Shown: positions 52,937 to 62,129, counted from the first letter of the stretch. The stretch: DNA of 64,000 nt from Dactylosporangium sp. AC04546 (GCF_022095675.1 NZ_JAHYSG010000066.1:5021-69020), one strand, 5' to 3'. Program-made: numbers and translations. Notes: a model not told the origin generated them from the sequence alone.

Positions 52937-53506
52937 TCAGTCGGGGAACGTGAAGCCGCGCCCCTCCAGGGCGCGGCGCAGTGCTTGCAGCGCATAGAAC
53001 GTGCGTGATTTGACGGTACCCTGCGGTATGCCGAGCGCCGCGGCGATCTCCGCGACCGGGCGCTCTCGCAGGTACGACTCGATCAGTGCGATTCGCAGCC
53101 GGTCCGGCAGTGAGGCCAACGCCTGGCGCACCGACTCCGCATTGAGCAGCCGCTCCACCTCGTCGTCCGGGTCGGCGCGCTGGTCGAGACGGTCGTCGCC
53201 GAGCTCGATCGGCCGGCTCTGCTGCGCCCGGATGTGGTCGATGGCGATCCGCCGGGCCACCGTATAGAGCCATGCGCGCACCGCCAGCACCTCGGTGACG
53301 AGGGTGTCCAGGTTGCGCCAGGCGCGCAGCATGGTCTCCTGCAGGATGTCCTCGGCCAGATGCCGGTCGCCCCGGGTGAGGCGGAGCAGGTAGTTCAGCA
53401 GCACTGGACCGTGCGCGTCGTAGAGGTCGCGCAGCACCGAATCGGTGGCGACGGGCAGCGGGGACGGCTCCACGAGCGGGTCGTCCGGCGAGCTTCGCAT
53501 GCTCAC
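52937..53506 (-). CDS. ECF RNA polymerase sigma factor 2
   Basis: 189 residues. Region 2 carries DRHLAEDILQETMLRAWRN and AWLYTVARRIAIDHIRAQ. Region 4 carries LPDRLRIALIESYLRERPVAEI and LGIPQGTVKSRTFYALQALRRAL. It is a paralogue of the sigma factor at 52374 (shared ETMLRAWRNLD and GTVKSRT blocks), tail to tail with it. No anti-sigma gene of its own is adjacent, so the one at 51437 may serve both. Its promoter at 53597-53622 matches the regulon element, which implies autoregulation. GTG 53506 is used; ATG 53500 is an equal alternative. Confidence 0.92.
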   Translation of the reverse strand: MSMRSSPDDPLVEPSPLPVATDSVLRDLYDAHGPVLLNYLLRLTRGDRHLAEDILQETMLRAWRNLDTLVTEVLAVRAWLYTVARRIAIDHIRAQQSRPIELGDDRLDQRADPDDEVERLLNAESVRQALASLPDRLRIALIESYLRERPVAEIAAALGIPQGTVKSRTFYALQALRRALEGRGFTFPD

Positions 53507-53596
53507 GCCGGCCGCACCACAGCTGTGATCGTGGTTGTGCGCGCCATCGTCTCCTGCCTCCCTGACTCACGGCGCCTGCCGCTCCGTCCCCGGCTT

Positions 53597-53622
53597 TACG
53601 AGCCGGACGCCGGCGGGGTTCA
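53597..53622 (-). promoter_or_regulatory. ECF-type promoter, sigma factor 2 gene
   Basis: Read on the minus strand: CTGAACC, 16 bases, CGTA. It lies 91 bases before the GTG at 53506, back to back with the LPXTG gene promoter. Confidence 0.65.
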
Positions 53623-53633
53623 GCCTGATCGCC

Positions 53634-53660
53634 GTGAACCTCACCGTCGCGTTCCCCGTC
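53634..53660 (+). promoter_or_regulatory. ECF-type promoter, LPXTG protein gene
   Basis: GTGAACC, 16 bases, CGTC. It lies 43 bases before the GTG at 53704. Confidence 0.65.
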
Positions 53661-53703
53661 GTCCGAGTGCTGATTTCGAGGCACCACCGATGGGAGGACC
53701 CCA

Positions 53704-54237
53704 GTGAAGCTTGGTAAGGCGGCCGCCGCGGCGGCTGCGGCCTGTGTGGCGATGCTCGTGCCGGGGACAGCCGCGTCCGCCCACGTGTCCGAGGTCGCGG
53801 GTGCGGTCGTGTGCGACATCGGCACGGGGTCCCTGACCGTCACCTGGACGCTGCACAACCTGTACCCGCAGGTGGCGACGCTCAGCAAGGTGACGCTGTC
53901 GCCGGAGGTCGACGGTGTGCGGGCGCCGAAGACCATCGCCGCCAAGCACGGTGACAAGCCCGGCGAGGTGACGTTCAGCTACCCGTTGTCCGCCAAGAAC
54001 GGCAGTGTGTCGATCTCGTACGTCGGCACCTGGCCGGACGGCTACACGAAGGGCTTTCACGGAGCGGCCGAGGGCCGTTCGAGCTGCGCCGCTGCTTCGG
54101 CGCCGCCCGCGTCGAGTAGGCCCACGCTCCCGGTGACCGGCTCGTCCCCGGCGGTCTACGTGGTCATCGGCGGGACGCTGCTCGCCGTCGGCGGCGCGTT
54201 GTTGCTCTTCGGCCGGCGGCGGTCCGAGACCGCCTGA
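53704..54237 (+). CDS. Sortase-anchored (LPXTG) surface protein
   Basis: 177 residues with a classical signal peptide (Ala-rich core ending TAASA). A beta-sandwich-like domain of about 100 residues with two Cys (Cys in VVCDIGTG and RSSCAA) follows. A short Pro/Ser linker leads to the sorting signal LPVTG, a membrane helix and the basic tail GRRRSETA. A sortase would join the LPVTG Thr to the peptidoglycan; no sortase gene is in the window. The function of the domain is unknown. GTG 53704 follows GGGAGG. It is controlled by an ECF-type promoter divergent from that of sigma factor 2. Confidence 0.9.
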   Translation: MKLGKAAAAAAAACVAMLVPGTAASAHVSEVAGAVVCDIGTGSLTVTWTLHNLYPQVATLSKVTLSPEVDGVRAPKTIAAKHGDKPGEVTFSYPLSAKNGSVSISYVGTWPDGYTKGFHGAAEGRSSCAAASAPPASSRPTLPVTGSSPAVYVVIGGTLLAVGGALLLFGRRRSETA

Positions 54238-54264
54238 GGCGGCCGGGGCGGCGGGCGCCCAGGT

Positions 54265-57156
54265 TCAGTCGCCGGCGGTCCGTCGGGTCGTGCCGGGCAC
54301 CGCGACCGGCGGGGACACCGTTTCGCGCTCGCGCAGCATGACCTCGCGCGCCACCTCCAGCCGGGAGTTCGCGCCGAGCTTCGTCAGGATGTGCGAGATG
54401 TGGCTCTGGACCGTGGCTCTGGACAGGAACAGCTCGTTCGCGATCTCCGAGTTGGTCCGCCCGGCCGCCACCTCGCGGGCGATCCGCAGCTCGGAGCGGG
54501 TCAACGCTTCCCAGCCGGTGGTCTGCCGCGCGCGACGACCGCGCGGCCCGCGGCGGATGCCCAGCGCGCGCAGGCGGGCGTCCAGCCGCAGGATGTCCCA
54601 GGCGGCGTCGAGGGTCTGATACGTGTCATGGGCAGACGCCGCGACGTCGCGGGCGCGGGTGTCCTCGCCGCGCTCGGCCAGCAGCACGGCCGCGCCCTCC
54701 AACGCCAGCGCCCGCCGGAACGGCTGTTCGACCCGCAGGTAGGTTTCGGCGCTGGTGAGGAGCGACTCGGGGTCGGCGTCCAACTGCCCGCGGCAGTCGT
54801 CGACGAGGGCACGCACCCCGGCGGTGTACTCCCCGGGGTCGCCGCCGCTCGAACAGGCGCGGGCGGCGGCCGCCGCGGTGTCGCGGTCGCCGTCGGCGAG
54901 CGCGAGCCGGACCAGGTCGGGCATGAAGAAGAGCTCGTGCTCGTTGGCGTCCGGATCGGCGAGCACATGGATCAGGGCGGCACGCATCCGGCGAGACGCG
55001 GCGCTGTGGTCGCCGTCGCGCTCCGCGGCCAGCGCGTGAGCGACCAGCAGGTAGCGCCCGATGTCCGATTCCTCGCCGGGCAGCAGCACGAGGTCGTCCG
55101 CGTCGCGCAGCAGTTGCTTCGCGGTGCCGCGGTCGTCGCGGTGGATCGCGATGAGTGCGAGCAGCCCGTCGCGCAGAATCTGCCGAGCCCGGTTGAGCAG
55201 GGTCGCGTCCGTGGCGTGCAGTTCGGCCAGCGCCTCGTCCCAATGGCCGTTGGCGTACCAGCGCTCGGCGGTGGTCAGGCGCAGCTGCGCCAGACGGGGC
55301 GGGCTCGCGTACCGCTCGGCGGCCCGGATCATCTCGGCGTACGCCCGCTCGGCTTCGACGGGCCGCTCCAGCGAGTCCAGGATGGGCCCGCGGTTGCTGA
55401 GCAGCATGAGACGCAGGTCCGCGGTGGCCGGCTCCTGGTCGAGCATCGCCAGTGCTTCGTCGGCTGCGTCGAGCACCCCCGCCAGGTTGCCGTGCTGGTA
55501 GTGCAGGAGCGATCTGGTGTGCAGCGCATATCCGAGGGCGAAGGCGTCCCCGGCCGCGGCGGCGGCGTCAGCGGCCCGCTCGACGCTCGTACCGACATCC
55601 GCCGTCCGGCCCATCGTGATCTGCACCAGCGCGCGCAACGCCTGCAGCCGGGCCGACCACGTCGTGGGCAGCGCCTCGTCGGCCAGTGCCCGTTCGACGA
55701 TCGCCAGCGCGTCGTCGTGGCGGCCGGAGCGGAGCCGGGCGTACCCTACGATCCAGCCCAGCCGGCCCCGGATCTCGGGATCCGCGGCGTGGGTCAGCAG
55801 CGGGTGACCGAGATCGCGGACTTCGTCGTCGTGGCCGCCGATCTGGTAGAGCGCCACACACAGCTTGGCGTCGATCGACTCCGCCTGGGCGCCTGGGGCA
55901 GCCGCCTCGCGGGCGCGCCGGAGGAGCTCCACCGCGACCGGAGCGGCTCGGTCGGTGAGGCTCCGCGCCCAGCGGTCCACCCAGGCGACCACCCACGCGT
56001 CGGTCGCCTCGGGGGCGAGGAGCAGGTGCTCGGCCACGCGTTCCGGCGCGGCGCCGGCGTCCGACAGCACGCGCGCCGCCTGGTGGTGCAGCGCGATGCG
56101 CAGGCTGCTCGGGAGCGTCAGGTACAGCGCCTCGTGGATGAGGATGTGCCGGAACATCAGGCCATCGGCCGACGCCATCAGCACCCCGGCCGACTTCGCC
56201 TCGTCCAGCGCCGCTTCCAGGTCCGTGGCGGTCCAGCCGACAAACGCCTCGAGGTGCGTGACGGTGAACTCGGCGCCCAGGATCGCGGCCATCGACAGCG
56301 CCTCGCGGGCCGTCGCCGACAGGAAGCTGAGCCGGTCGGCGATGGCGGCCCCGAGGGACGGGGGGTCGGTGCCGGCGTCGGCGAGCTCCACCGTTTCGCC
56401 GGTCCGCAGCAGGGCGCCGTCCCGGCGCAGCGCATCGACCAGCTCGCGGACGTAGAGCGGGTTGCCGTCGGCGCGGCCGGTCTGCCGGAGCAGTTCCGGC
56501 CCCGGACGCGCACCGACCAGCTGGGCCACCAGCTCAGCCACCTCGTCCTCGGGCAGTGGGCCGAGGGTGATGACCTCGGCCCCCGACGCTGGCTCCGCTA
56601 TCATCCGGTCCACGTCTGCCGCGTGGGGTGCCGGGCGCAGCGCGCCGATGAGCAGCAGGGGCAGTTGTCCGGTGAGTTCCGCCAGCTGGCGCCAGACCGT
56701 GAGGGTGGCTGGATCCGCCCATTGCAGGTCGTCGACGGCCAGCACGACCGGCGTGGTGCTGCATGCTCGTTCGACCAGTGCGATGAGCCGCATCGCGACG
56801 GCGCTGGTCACGTCTCGCGAGACCTGCGTGGCGGTATTCGCCCGGTTCACCAGCAGGGCGGCGATCTCGGCCCGGTCCGGGTCCGGTGACCGCAGCTGGA
56901 TCCCCAGCGCGGTCAGCAGGACGCCGAGCGGGAACCGGCCGCCGGTCTCGACCGCGTGCGCGGCGAAGACCTGGCAGTTCCTGCTCCGGGCCGTGTCGAG
57001 CGTCGCGGAGACGAGGCTGGACTTGCCGATGCCGGGCTCGCCGCCGACCCAGAGCAGGCTGCCCGCTCCGGCGGCGAGCCGCCGCACGAGCCGCTCGACG
57101 ACGGCCAGTTCCGCCATGCGACCGGTGAGGACCGGCTGCACCTCCGTGTAGCTCAT
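54265..57156 (-). CDS. LuxR-family regulator with N-terminal ATPase (LAL type), 2
   Basis: 963 residues. The N-terminus has Walker A (GGEPGIGKSS) and Walker B (VVLAVDDLQWADP). The middle is helical repeats rich in Ala/Leu. The C-terminal LuxR helix-turn-helix reads LTRSELRIAREVAAGRTNSEIA followed by SRATVQSHISHILTKLG. The ATG at 57156 is chosen because GGAGG lies 5 bases before it; an in-frame GTG at 57171 has none. It starts 15 bases after the stop of the SDR gene, so the two form an operon and the regulator may respond to the SDR pathway. It is convergent with the LPXTG gene. Confidence 0.92.
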   Translation of the reverse strand: MSYTEVQPVLTGRMAELAVVERLVRRLAAGAGSLLWVGGEPGIGKSSLVSATLDTARSRNCQVFAAHAVETGGRFPLGVLLTALGIQLRSPDPDRAEIAALLVNRANTATQVSRDVTSAVAMRLIALVERACSTTPVVLAVDDLQWADPATLTVWRQLAELTGQLPLLLIGALRPAPHAADVDRMIAEPASGAEVITLGPLPEDEVAELVAQLVGARPGPELLRQTGRADGNPLYVRELVDALRRDGALLRTGETVELADAGTDPPSLGAAIADRLSFLSATAREALSMAAILGAEFTVTHLEAFVGWTATDLEAALDEAKSAGVLMASADGLMFRHILIHEALYLTLPSSLRIALHHQAARVLSDAGAAPERVAEHLLLAPEATDAWVVAWVDRWARSLTDRAAPVAVELLRRAREAAAPGAQAESIDAKLCVALYQIGGHDDEVRDLGHPLLTHAADPEIRGRLGWIVGYARLRSGRHDDALAIVERALADEALPTTWSARLQALRALVQITMGRTADVGTSVERAADAAAAAGDAFALGYALHTRSLLHYQHGNLAGVLDAADEALAMLDQEPATADLRLMLLSNRGPILDSLERPVEAERAYAEMIRAAERYASPPRLAQLRLTTAERWYANGHWDEALAELHATDATLLNRARQILRDGLLALIAIHRDDRGTAKQLLRDADDLVLLPGEESDIGRYLLVAHALAAERDGDHSAASRRMRAALIHVLADPDANEHELFFMPDLVRLALADGDRDTAAAAARACSSGGDPGEYTAGVRALVDDCRGQLDADPESLLTSAETYLRVEQPFRRALALEGAAVLLAERGEDTRARDVAASAHDTYQTLDAAWDILRLDARLRALGIRRGPRGRRARQTTGWEALTRSELRIAREVAAGRTNSEIANELFLSRATVQSHISHILTKLGANSRLEVAREVMLRERETVSPPVAVPGTTRRTAGD

Positions 57157-57171
57157 GCCGCCCTCCGCCAC

Positions 57172-57948
57172 CTAGGCCATGCCGCCGTTGACCTTGATCG
57201 TCTGTCCGCTGATCCAGCCGGCATCGGGGCCGGCCAGGAAGCAGACCACCGGTGCGACGTCGCCGGCCTGGCCCAGCCTCCCCAGGGGGCTGAAGCCGCC
57301 GGCCGCGGTGATCGACTCCGGCGTCTCCTCGGCCCGGAAGAACGCGTTGTCGATCGGTCCGGGCGCGACCGCGTTGACGGTGATGCCGCGCCCGCCGAGC
57401 TCGGTGGCGGCCGCGCGGACCATCGTCTCCACACCCGCTTTGGTCGCGGCGTAGACACCGTACGGCCCCGGCCACACGGACGCCAGCGTGGTCGACAGGA
57501 GAATGCAGCGACCGTTGTCGGCCAGATGCTGCCCGGCCGCCCGCAGCGCGTGGAAGGCGGTGCGGAGGTTGAGCGCGACCAGCCGGTCGAACTCCTCGTC
57601 CGTCAGCTGGGTCAGCCATTGCTTCCTGACCATGCCGGGCACGTTGACCAGCACGTCAAGGCAGCCGTACTCCTCGACCACCTGCTCGACGAGGCGGGCG
57701 GCACCGGCCGGGTCGGTCGTGTCGGCGCGGATCGCGGCGGCCTTGACCCCGTGGTTCTCCGACCTCGCGACGACGGCGGCCGCGGTGTCCTCGTCGTGGG
57801 CGAAGCCCACGACGGTGGTGGCGCCCTGCGCGGCCAGTCCGCCGGTGATGGCCGCGCCGATGTCTCCGCTGCCGCCGATGACCAGGGCGACCTTGCCGTC
57901 CAGATGACGTGGTGTGCGCTGAGGCGTCATATCAGGGGTGCTTGACAT
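57172..57948 (-). CDS. Short-chain dehydrogenase/reductase (SDR)
   Basis: 258 residues, NAD(P)-dependent cytoplasmic oxidoreductase of classical SDR type. The cofactor loop is GGSGDIGAAI. The usual NNAG motif is replaced by VNVPG. The catalytic Ser (LLSTT) and Tyr-x3-Lys (YGVYAATKAG) are present, and the ending GQTIKVNGGM is typical of FabG-like enzymes. The substrate is unknown. It is the first gene of an operon with the LuxR regulator at 54265. ATG 57948 is used; ATG 57930 is possible, and neither has a clear ribosome binding site. Confidence 0.9.
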   Translation of the reverse strand: MSSTPDMTPQRTPRHLDGKVALVIGGSGDIGAAITGGLAAQGATTVVGFAHDEDTAAAVVARSENHGVKAAAIRADTTDPAGAARLVEQVVEEYGCLDVLVNVPGMVRKQWLTQLTDEEFDRLVALNLRTAFHALRAAGQHLADNGRCILLSTTLASVWPGPYGVYAATKAGVETMVRAAATELGGRGITVNAVAPGPIDNAFFRAEETPESITAAGGFSPLGRLGQAGDVAPVVCFLAGPDAGWISGQTIKVNGGMA

Positions 57949-58004
57949 TCCAGCAGTGTGTGGGGGTGGTCCGGCCGAAACATCCGCCAACTGGACGCTC
58001 CGAG

Positions 58005-58032
58005 TTCACTTTTCTGTAGACAGACATACTAT
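58005..58032 (+). promoter_or_regulatory. Possible housekeeping-type promoter for the third LuxR gene
   Basis: TTCACT and TACTAT are separated by 16 bases in the only AT-rich patch of the divergent gap between the SDR gene and the LuxR gene at 58103. The -10 box is a full TAnnnT match and also reads TAGTAT on the other strand. Confidence 0.4.
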
Positions 58033-58102
58033 CGGCGTACATCATCTTCTGCATGAGGCTTCACCGCGGTCGCCCCGGTGTGAGGGTCTCTGTGCGCGGA
58101 CG

Positions 58103-60922
58103 GTGGGTCGGTTGTCGCTCGACGCGCTGATTGGCCGCGATCTTGAGGTTGAGCTCCTCCGGAAGGCGGCCGTCGACGCAGCCTCGGGCAAAGGGCAGAT
58201 GATCTTGCTTGACGGTGAGCCCGGGGCCGGCAAGACCTCGCTGCTGGACGGGCTGGCGGTGGAGTGCGCCGACGGCCAGCACCGGATACTGCGCGCCGCC
58301 GCCGAGCGGCTCGAGCAGCGGCTGCCCTTCGGGGTGGCCAGTGCCTGCCTGGGGGTGCGGGACCTGGCGCCGGCGCCCGCGGCCGGCCGAATCACGGAGC
58401 TGCTGCGCCGCGACGGTGCGCTGCGCGGTGCCGTCGCTTCGGCGATGTCGCACTGGGAGTTCCTGGTCGTCGAGGAGATGCTGAGCGTCCTGGAGGAGTG
58501 GTGCGCGGAGGGTCCGGTCGCCGTGTTCCTCGACGATCTGCATTGGGCCGACCCATCCAGCCTGCTCATGGTGCACCGGCTCGGCCGGGTGGCCGCGCAG
58601 CTGCCGCTGCTGCTGGTCCTCGCCTACCGTGGTGGCGCGGGGCTCGCCGATCTGACCAGCCTCGCCGACAGCCTTTCGGTGGGCGGCGCGCGAGTGCTGC
58701 GGCTCGGGCCGCTCAGCGAGGCGGCCGTCGCACGGCTCGCGGGCGACGTCCTGGCCGCCCGGCCGGGCCCCGCACTGCTCAAGCTGCTGGCGGCGGCGGG
58801 CGGCAACCCGCTCTACGTGGGGGAGTTGACCGAGGCGCTGCGCGGTGCGGGACGTGTGCGGTATGCGGCCGGCGTGGCCGAGGCGACCAAGGAAGCGCGT
58901 GCCACCATGCCCTCGTCGCTGCGCGACACCGTGCTGCGCCGGCTGGACTTCCTCAACCCTGCCGCGCGTGACCTGCTCGCCGTCGCCGCTGTCTTCGACG
59001 CCGGCTTCACCACCAGGGAACTGTCGCTGGTCGTTGAGCAACCGGTCGTCGAGCTGCTCCCGGTGCTGCGGCAGGCGGTCGGCACCGGGGTGCTGACCGA
59101 CTCCGCCGGCGTGCTGACCTTCCGGCACGACGTGATCCGGCAGGCCTTCGTCGGTGACCTGCCGGCGACCGTGCCGGAGGCGCTGCACCTGCGGGCCGCG
59201 CAGGCGCTGGCCGACGTGGGGGCGCCCGCCGAACGGGTGGCACAGCACCTGCTGGCCGGCGGCGACCTCGACGGCTCGATGATCGACTGGATCCGCGGCG
59301 CCGCCCCGACGCTGGTGTCCCGAGCGCCGCACGAGGCCGAGGTACTGCTGGATCGTGCCCTGCGGGTGCCCGACCTGGACGGCCGGCTCGCCACCGCGTT
59401 CCGCGTCGAGCGGGTCCGGGCCCTGCTGCTGACCGGCCGGGCCGCCGACGCCCAGGCGGCGGTGCGAGCCGCCGTCGCGGTCACCGCACCGGACAGCCCC
59501 GAGCAGGTGGAGCTGCGCTGGCTCGCCATCCACGCCCAGTTCAACCAGGGGCGGTTGAACGAGGCGCTGGCCGAGACCGAGGCGGCGTTGACACTCGCGC
59601 AGCGGTCCGAGGTCGATGCGGCACGGCTGTACGGGTTCGCCGCGCAGTGCCTGTTCTTCCTCGGTGACATTCCGGCGCTCGAGCAGGCGGCCGAGCGGGC
59701 CATCGCGGCGGGCCAGCGCAGCGGTGACCAGTATGCGGCCGCGCACGGGTTCGACATGCTCGCCAACGCGCGGCTCTTCGAGGCCCGTACCGAGGAGGGG
59801 CTGGAGCTCGCCGACCGGGCGGTGGCGCTGATGGAGGGCCAGGAGGTGCGCGCCGACCTGACGATGGCGCCGCACCTGACCCGCGCACACTGCCTGATGG
59901 AACTGGATGCGATCGCCGCGTCCGATGACGCGTTCGACGCCGGCATGCGCCTCAGCGAGCGACTGGGCGGGATCTACTACCACTGGTACGTGAACGGCAA
60001 GGTGACGCTCCGCCTGCTCGACGGCCGGTGGGACGACGCCCTGGCCGAGATCGAGGCGAACCAGGGCGCCGACAGCCTGGGCGTGGCGCCGGGGCTGATC
60101 AGCTCGGCGGCGCTGATCACCATCCATCGTGGCGCTCCCGACCGGTACCGCGCCGAGCTGGAATCCATCGACCCGGGCTTCTTCGACTACCGGCGGCGCT
60201 GGGCCCGGGCGCTCATGTGGGAGGCGCAGGGGCGCGTCGAGCCGGCCTACCGGCTGCTGTACGAGTCGTGGGAGCACGGCGTCGGGCCGTTGACGCAGCA
60301 GGCGCTGCACCGGATCTGTCCCGACGTCGCACGGCTCGGCGCGATCGTGGACGACCGTGCCGGGATCCGGCGCGTGACGGCCGCGCTCGCATCGTTCCGG
60401 TCCACCCGGATCGCCAGCAAACGCGGCACGCTGCTGTTCTGCGAGGGCGTGGCCGAAGCCGACGCGGGCAAGGCCCGGCAGGCGGCCGAGGCGTACGGTG
60501 CCGCCGGATTCACGCTCTATCAGGCTTATGCCAACGAGATCGTCGCGCTGCTGCTCGCTCGGCAGGGTGATCTGACCGGTGCGCGGCTGGCGGTGGACGA
60601 GGCCCTGTCCGGCTACGCGATGCTCGACGCGAGCTGGGACACCGCCCGCGCCCTGGCCGCGCTGCGCCCGTTCGGCATCCGACCCGGGGTGCGCGGTCAG
60701 CGCCGGCGCCCGCGCACCGGATGGGCGGCGCTGACCGGCACCGAGCGCCGGGTGGCGATGCTCGTGGCCGAGGGGCTGTCCAACCCGGCCATCGCGACCC
60801 GGCTGTTCCTGTCCCGCCGCACCGTCCAGACCCACGTCTCCGAGATCCTGACCAAGCTGGGGATCACCTCGCGGGTGGAGATCGCGGTCGCGGTGTCCCG
60901 GCTGCCGCCCCCAACGGACTGA
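58103..60922 (+). CDS. LuxR-family regulator with N-terminal ATPase (LAL type), 3
   Basis: 939 residues. Near the N-terminus are a LIGRDLEVELL start typical of the family, Walker A (GEPGAGKTS) and Walker B (VAVFLDDLHWADPS). Helical repeats fill the centre. The C-terminal LuxR helix-turn-helix reads LTGTERRVAMLVAEGLSNPAIATRLFLSRRTVQTHVSEILTKLG in consecutive blocks. The frame is open back to 57938, but the sequence before GTG 58103 is not like the family, so that GTG is used although its ribosome binding site is weak. It is divergent from the SDR-LuxR operon. A hairpin follows the stop codon. Confidence 0.9.
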   Translation: MGRLSLDALIGRDLEVELLRKAAVDAASGKGQMILLDGEPGAGKTSLLDGLAVECADGQHRILRAAAERLEQRLPFGVASACLGVRDLAPAPAAGRITELLRRDGALRGAVASAMSHWEFLVVEEMLSVLEEWCAEGPVAVFLDDLHWADPSSLLMVHRLGRVAAQLPLLLVLAYRGGAGLADLTSLADSLSVGGARVLRLGPLSEAAVARLAGDVLAARPGPALLKLLAAAGGNPLYVGELTEALRGAGRVRYAAGVAEATKEARATMPSSLRDTVLRRLDFLNPAARDLLAVAAVFDAGFTTRELSLVVEQPVVELLPVLRQAVGTGVLTDSAGVLTFRHDVIRQAFVGDLPATVPEALHLRAAQALADVGAPAERVAQHLLAGGDLDGSMIDWIRGAAPTLVSRAPHEAEVLLDRALRVPDLDGRLATAFRVERVRALLLTGRAADAQAAVRAAVAVTAPDSPEQVELRWLAIHAQFNQGRLNEALAETEAALTLAQRSEVDAARLYGFAAQCLFFLGDIPALEQAAERAIAAGQRSGDQYAAAHGFDMLANARLFEARTEEGLELADRAVALMEGQEVRADLTMAPHLTRAHCLMELDAIAASDDAFDAGMRLSERLGGIYYHWYVNGKVTLRLLDGRWDDALAEIEANQGADSLGVAPGLISSAALITIHRGAPDRYRAELESIDPGFFDYRRRWARALMWEAQGRVEPAYRLLYESWEHGVGPLTQQALHRICPDVARLGAIVDDRAGIRRVTAALASFRSTRIASKRGTLLFCEGVAEADAGKARQAAEAYGAAGFTLYQAYANEIVALLLARQGDLTGARLAVDEALSGYAMLDASWDTARALAALRPFGIRPGVRGQRRRPRTGWAALTGTERRVAMLVAEGLSNPAIATRLFLSRRTVQTHVSEILTKLGITSRVEIAVAVSRLPPPTD

Positions 60923-60949
60923 GTTTTTGTAACAGTTTCGGCCTGCGCT

Positions 60950-60973
60950 GAACGACGCGGGCCCGCGCTCGTC
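60950..60973 (+). promoter_or_regulatory. Weak ECF-type promoter match, GH16-like gene
   Basis: TGAACG, 15 bases, CGTC, 80 bases before the ATG at 61053. The base after GAAC is G, unlike the other eight copies (C or T), and the element overlaps a hairpin. It is the least certain of the set. Confidence 0.35.
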
Positions 60974-60990
60974 CCCAAAGGGCGCGGGCC
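60960..60990 (+). terminator. Hairpin after the third LuxR gene
   Basis: A perfect 9-bp stem (ggcccgcgc with gcgcgggcc) and a 13-base loop lie 37 bases after the stop. No T-run follows, which is common for actinobacterial terminators. It overlaps the -10 part of the weak ECF-type promoter. Confidence 0.5.
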
Positions 60991-61052
60991 ACTGTCGCCG
61001 CCTGGGGTGCGGCCGTGGCCTCTCTCGAGTGTCCTGCGTCGTTGGAGTGTCG

Positions 61053-62129
61053 ATGTCCCGTCTGAGTACCGAGCACCGGCTCATCACCGCAAGTGTCGTC
61101 ACCGCGCTCGCCGTCGCATGCCTGGCCGGCTGTGCGGTTGCGTCTGACAGCGCCGGCGCCCCGCAACATAGCGGGACGACCGGGGCGATGAGCACCGGAC
61201 GGGTTCCCACAGGCACATCGGGCAGTCCCGGCACACCGGCCGCCTCCACCGGCCCGTCGCCTGTGGTGGCGGCCAGCACCACCGGGCCCGCGAGTCCAAC
61301 CGTCACCCGGACCGGCCCCGCCCCGGCGCCGATCGGCTCGGCCGTGCTCTTCGACGACTTCAGCTACACCGGGCCGTCCGACTCGAGGTTCACCCGCGTG
61401 TGGTCGGTGCGTACCGGCAAGGGTGGACCGGGCGTGCAGGGCGCGAGCTGGTCGCTGAGCGCCATATCGTTCAACGGCGGCGGCGCGAGCCGGACCATGC
61501 TGATGACCGCGTCGACCGACGGCACCGCGGCGAAGACCGAGCACGCCGAGATCGACTCGACGCGGCAACGATTCTTCGACGGCACCTACGCGACCCGCAT
61601 CCGCTTCACCGACGCGCCCGCCGGGCCGAACGGCGCCCACGTCTACCAGACCTTCTTCACCATCACGCCGCTCGCCCGGGACAACGACCCGTCCTACAGC
61701 GAGATGGACTTCGAGTACCTGCCCGCCGGCGGCTGGGGCGACAACCGCCGGCAGCTCGACCTGACCACGTGGTACACCTTCAGCGAAAGCTCGGGCAAGG
61801 GCGACTCCAGGTCCGCCGTGAAGGCGCAGAGCTACGACGGCTGGCACACGCTGGTGATGCAGGTCGGCGCCGGCACCGTGACCTACCTCGTCGACGGTGT
61901 CGCGGTGTTCGCCACCGATGGGAAGTACTACCCGAGGCAGCCGATGTTCCTGTGCTTCAACATCTGGTACATCGACGGCGAGATCGGTCCGGCCGGGGCG
62001 GTCCGCAGCTACCGGCAGGAGGTGGACTGGGTGTACTACGTCGGCGGCCACGTGGTCGCGCCGGCCGCCGTACAGGCCCAGGTCGACGCCTACCGGGCCG
62101 CCGGCCGCACGCTGGTCGACACCCTGTAG
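61053..62129 (+). CDS. GH16-like secreted lipoprotein (concanavalin-like glucanase)
   Basis: 358 residues. The signal peptide ends in a lipobox (CLAGC), so the mature protein is lipid-anchored outside the membrane. A Thr/Ser/Pro/Gly-rich spacer (about residues 30-95) follows. The jelly-roll domain (about 100-340) contains the GH16 active-site motif ExDxE in YSEMDFEYLP, with both Glu and the Asp kept, and later WHTLVMQVGAGTVTYLVDG, a strand pair typical of the family. It probably cuts beta-glucans or a related polymer. ATG 61053 follows TTGGAG. In contrast to the other enzyme-like envelope proteins here, the catalytic residues are intact. Confidence 0.85.
   Translation: MSRLSTEHRLITASVVTALAVACLAGCAVASDSAGAPQHSGTTGAMSTGRVPTGTSGSPGTPAASTGPSPVVAASTTGPASPTVTRTGPAPAPIGSAVLFDDFSYTGPSDSRFTRVWSVRTGKGGPGVQGASWSLSAISFNGGGASRTMLMTASTDGTAAKTEHAEIDSTRQRFFDGTYATRIRFTDAPAGPNGAHVYQTFFTITPLARDNDPSYSEMDFEYLPAGGWGDNRRQLDLTTWYTFSESSGKGDSRSAVKAQSYDGWHTLVMQVGAGTVTYLVDGVAVFATDGKYYPRQPMFLCFNIWYIDGEIGPAGAVRSYRQEVDWVYYVGGHVVAPAAVQAQVDAYRAAGRTLVDTL

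Noticed and set aside
54391..56889. 832-residue plus-strand frame inside the second LuxR regulator
   Set aside because: It is antisense to a gene with Walker and helix-turn-helix motifs; its own sequence has no recognisable domain.
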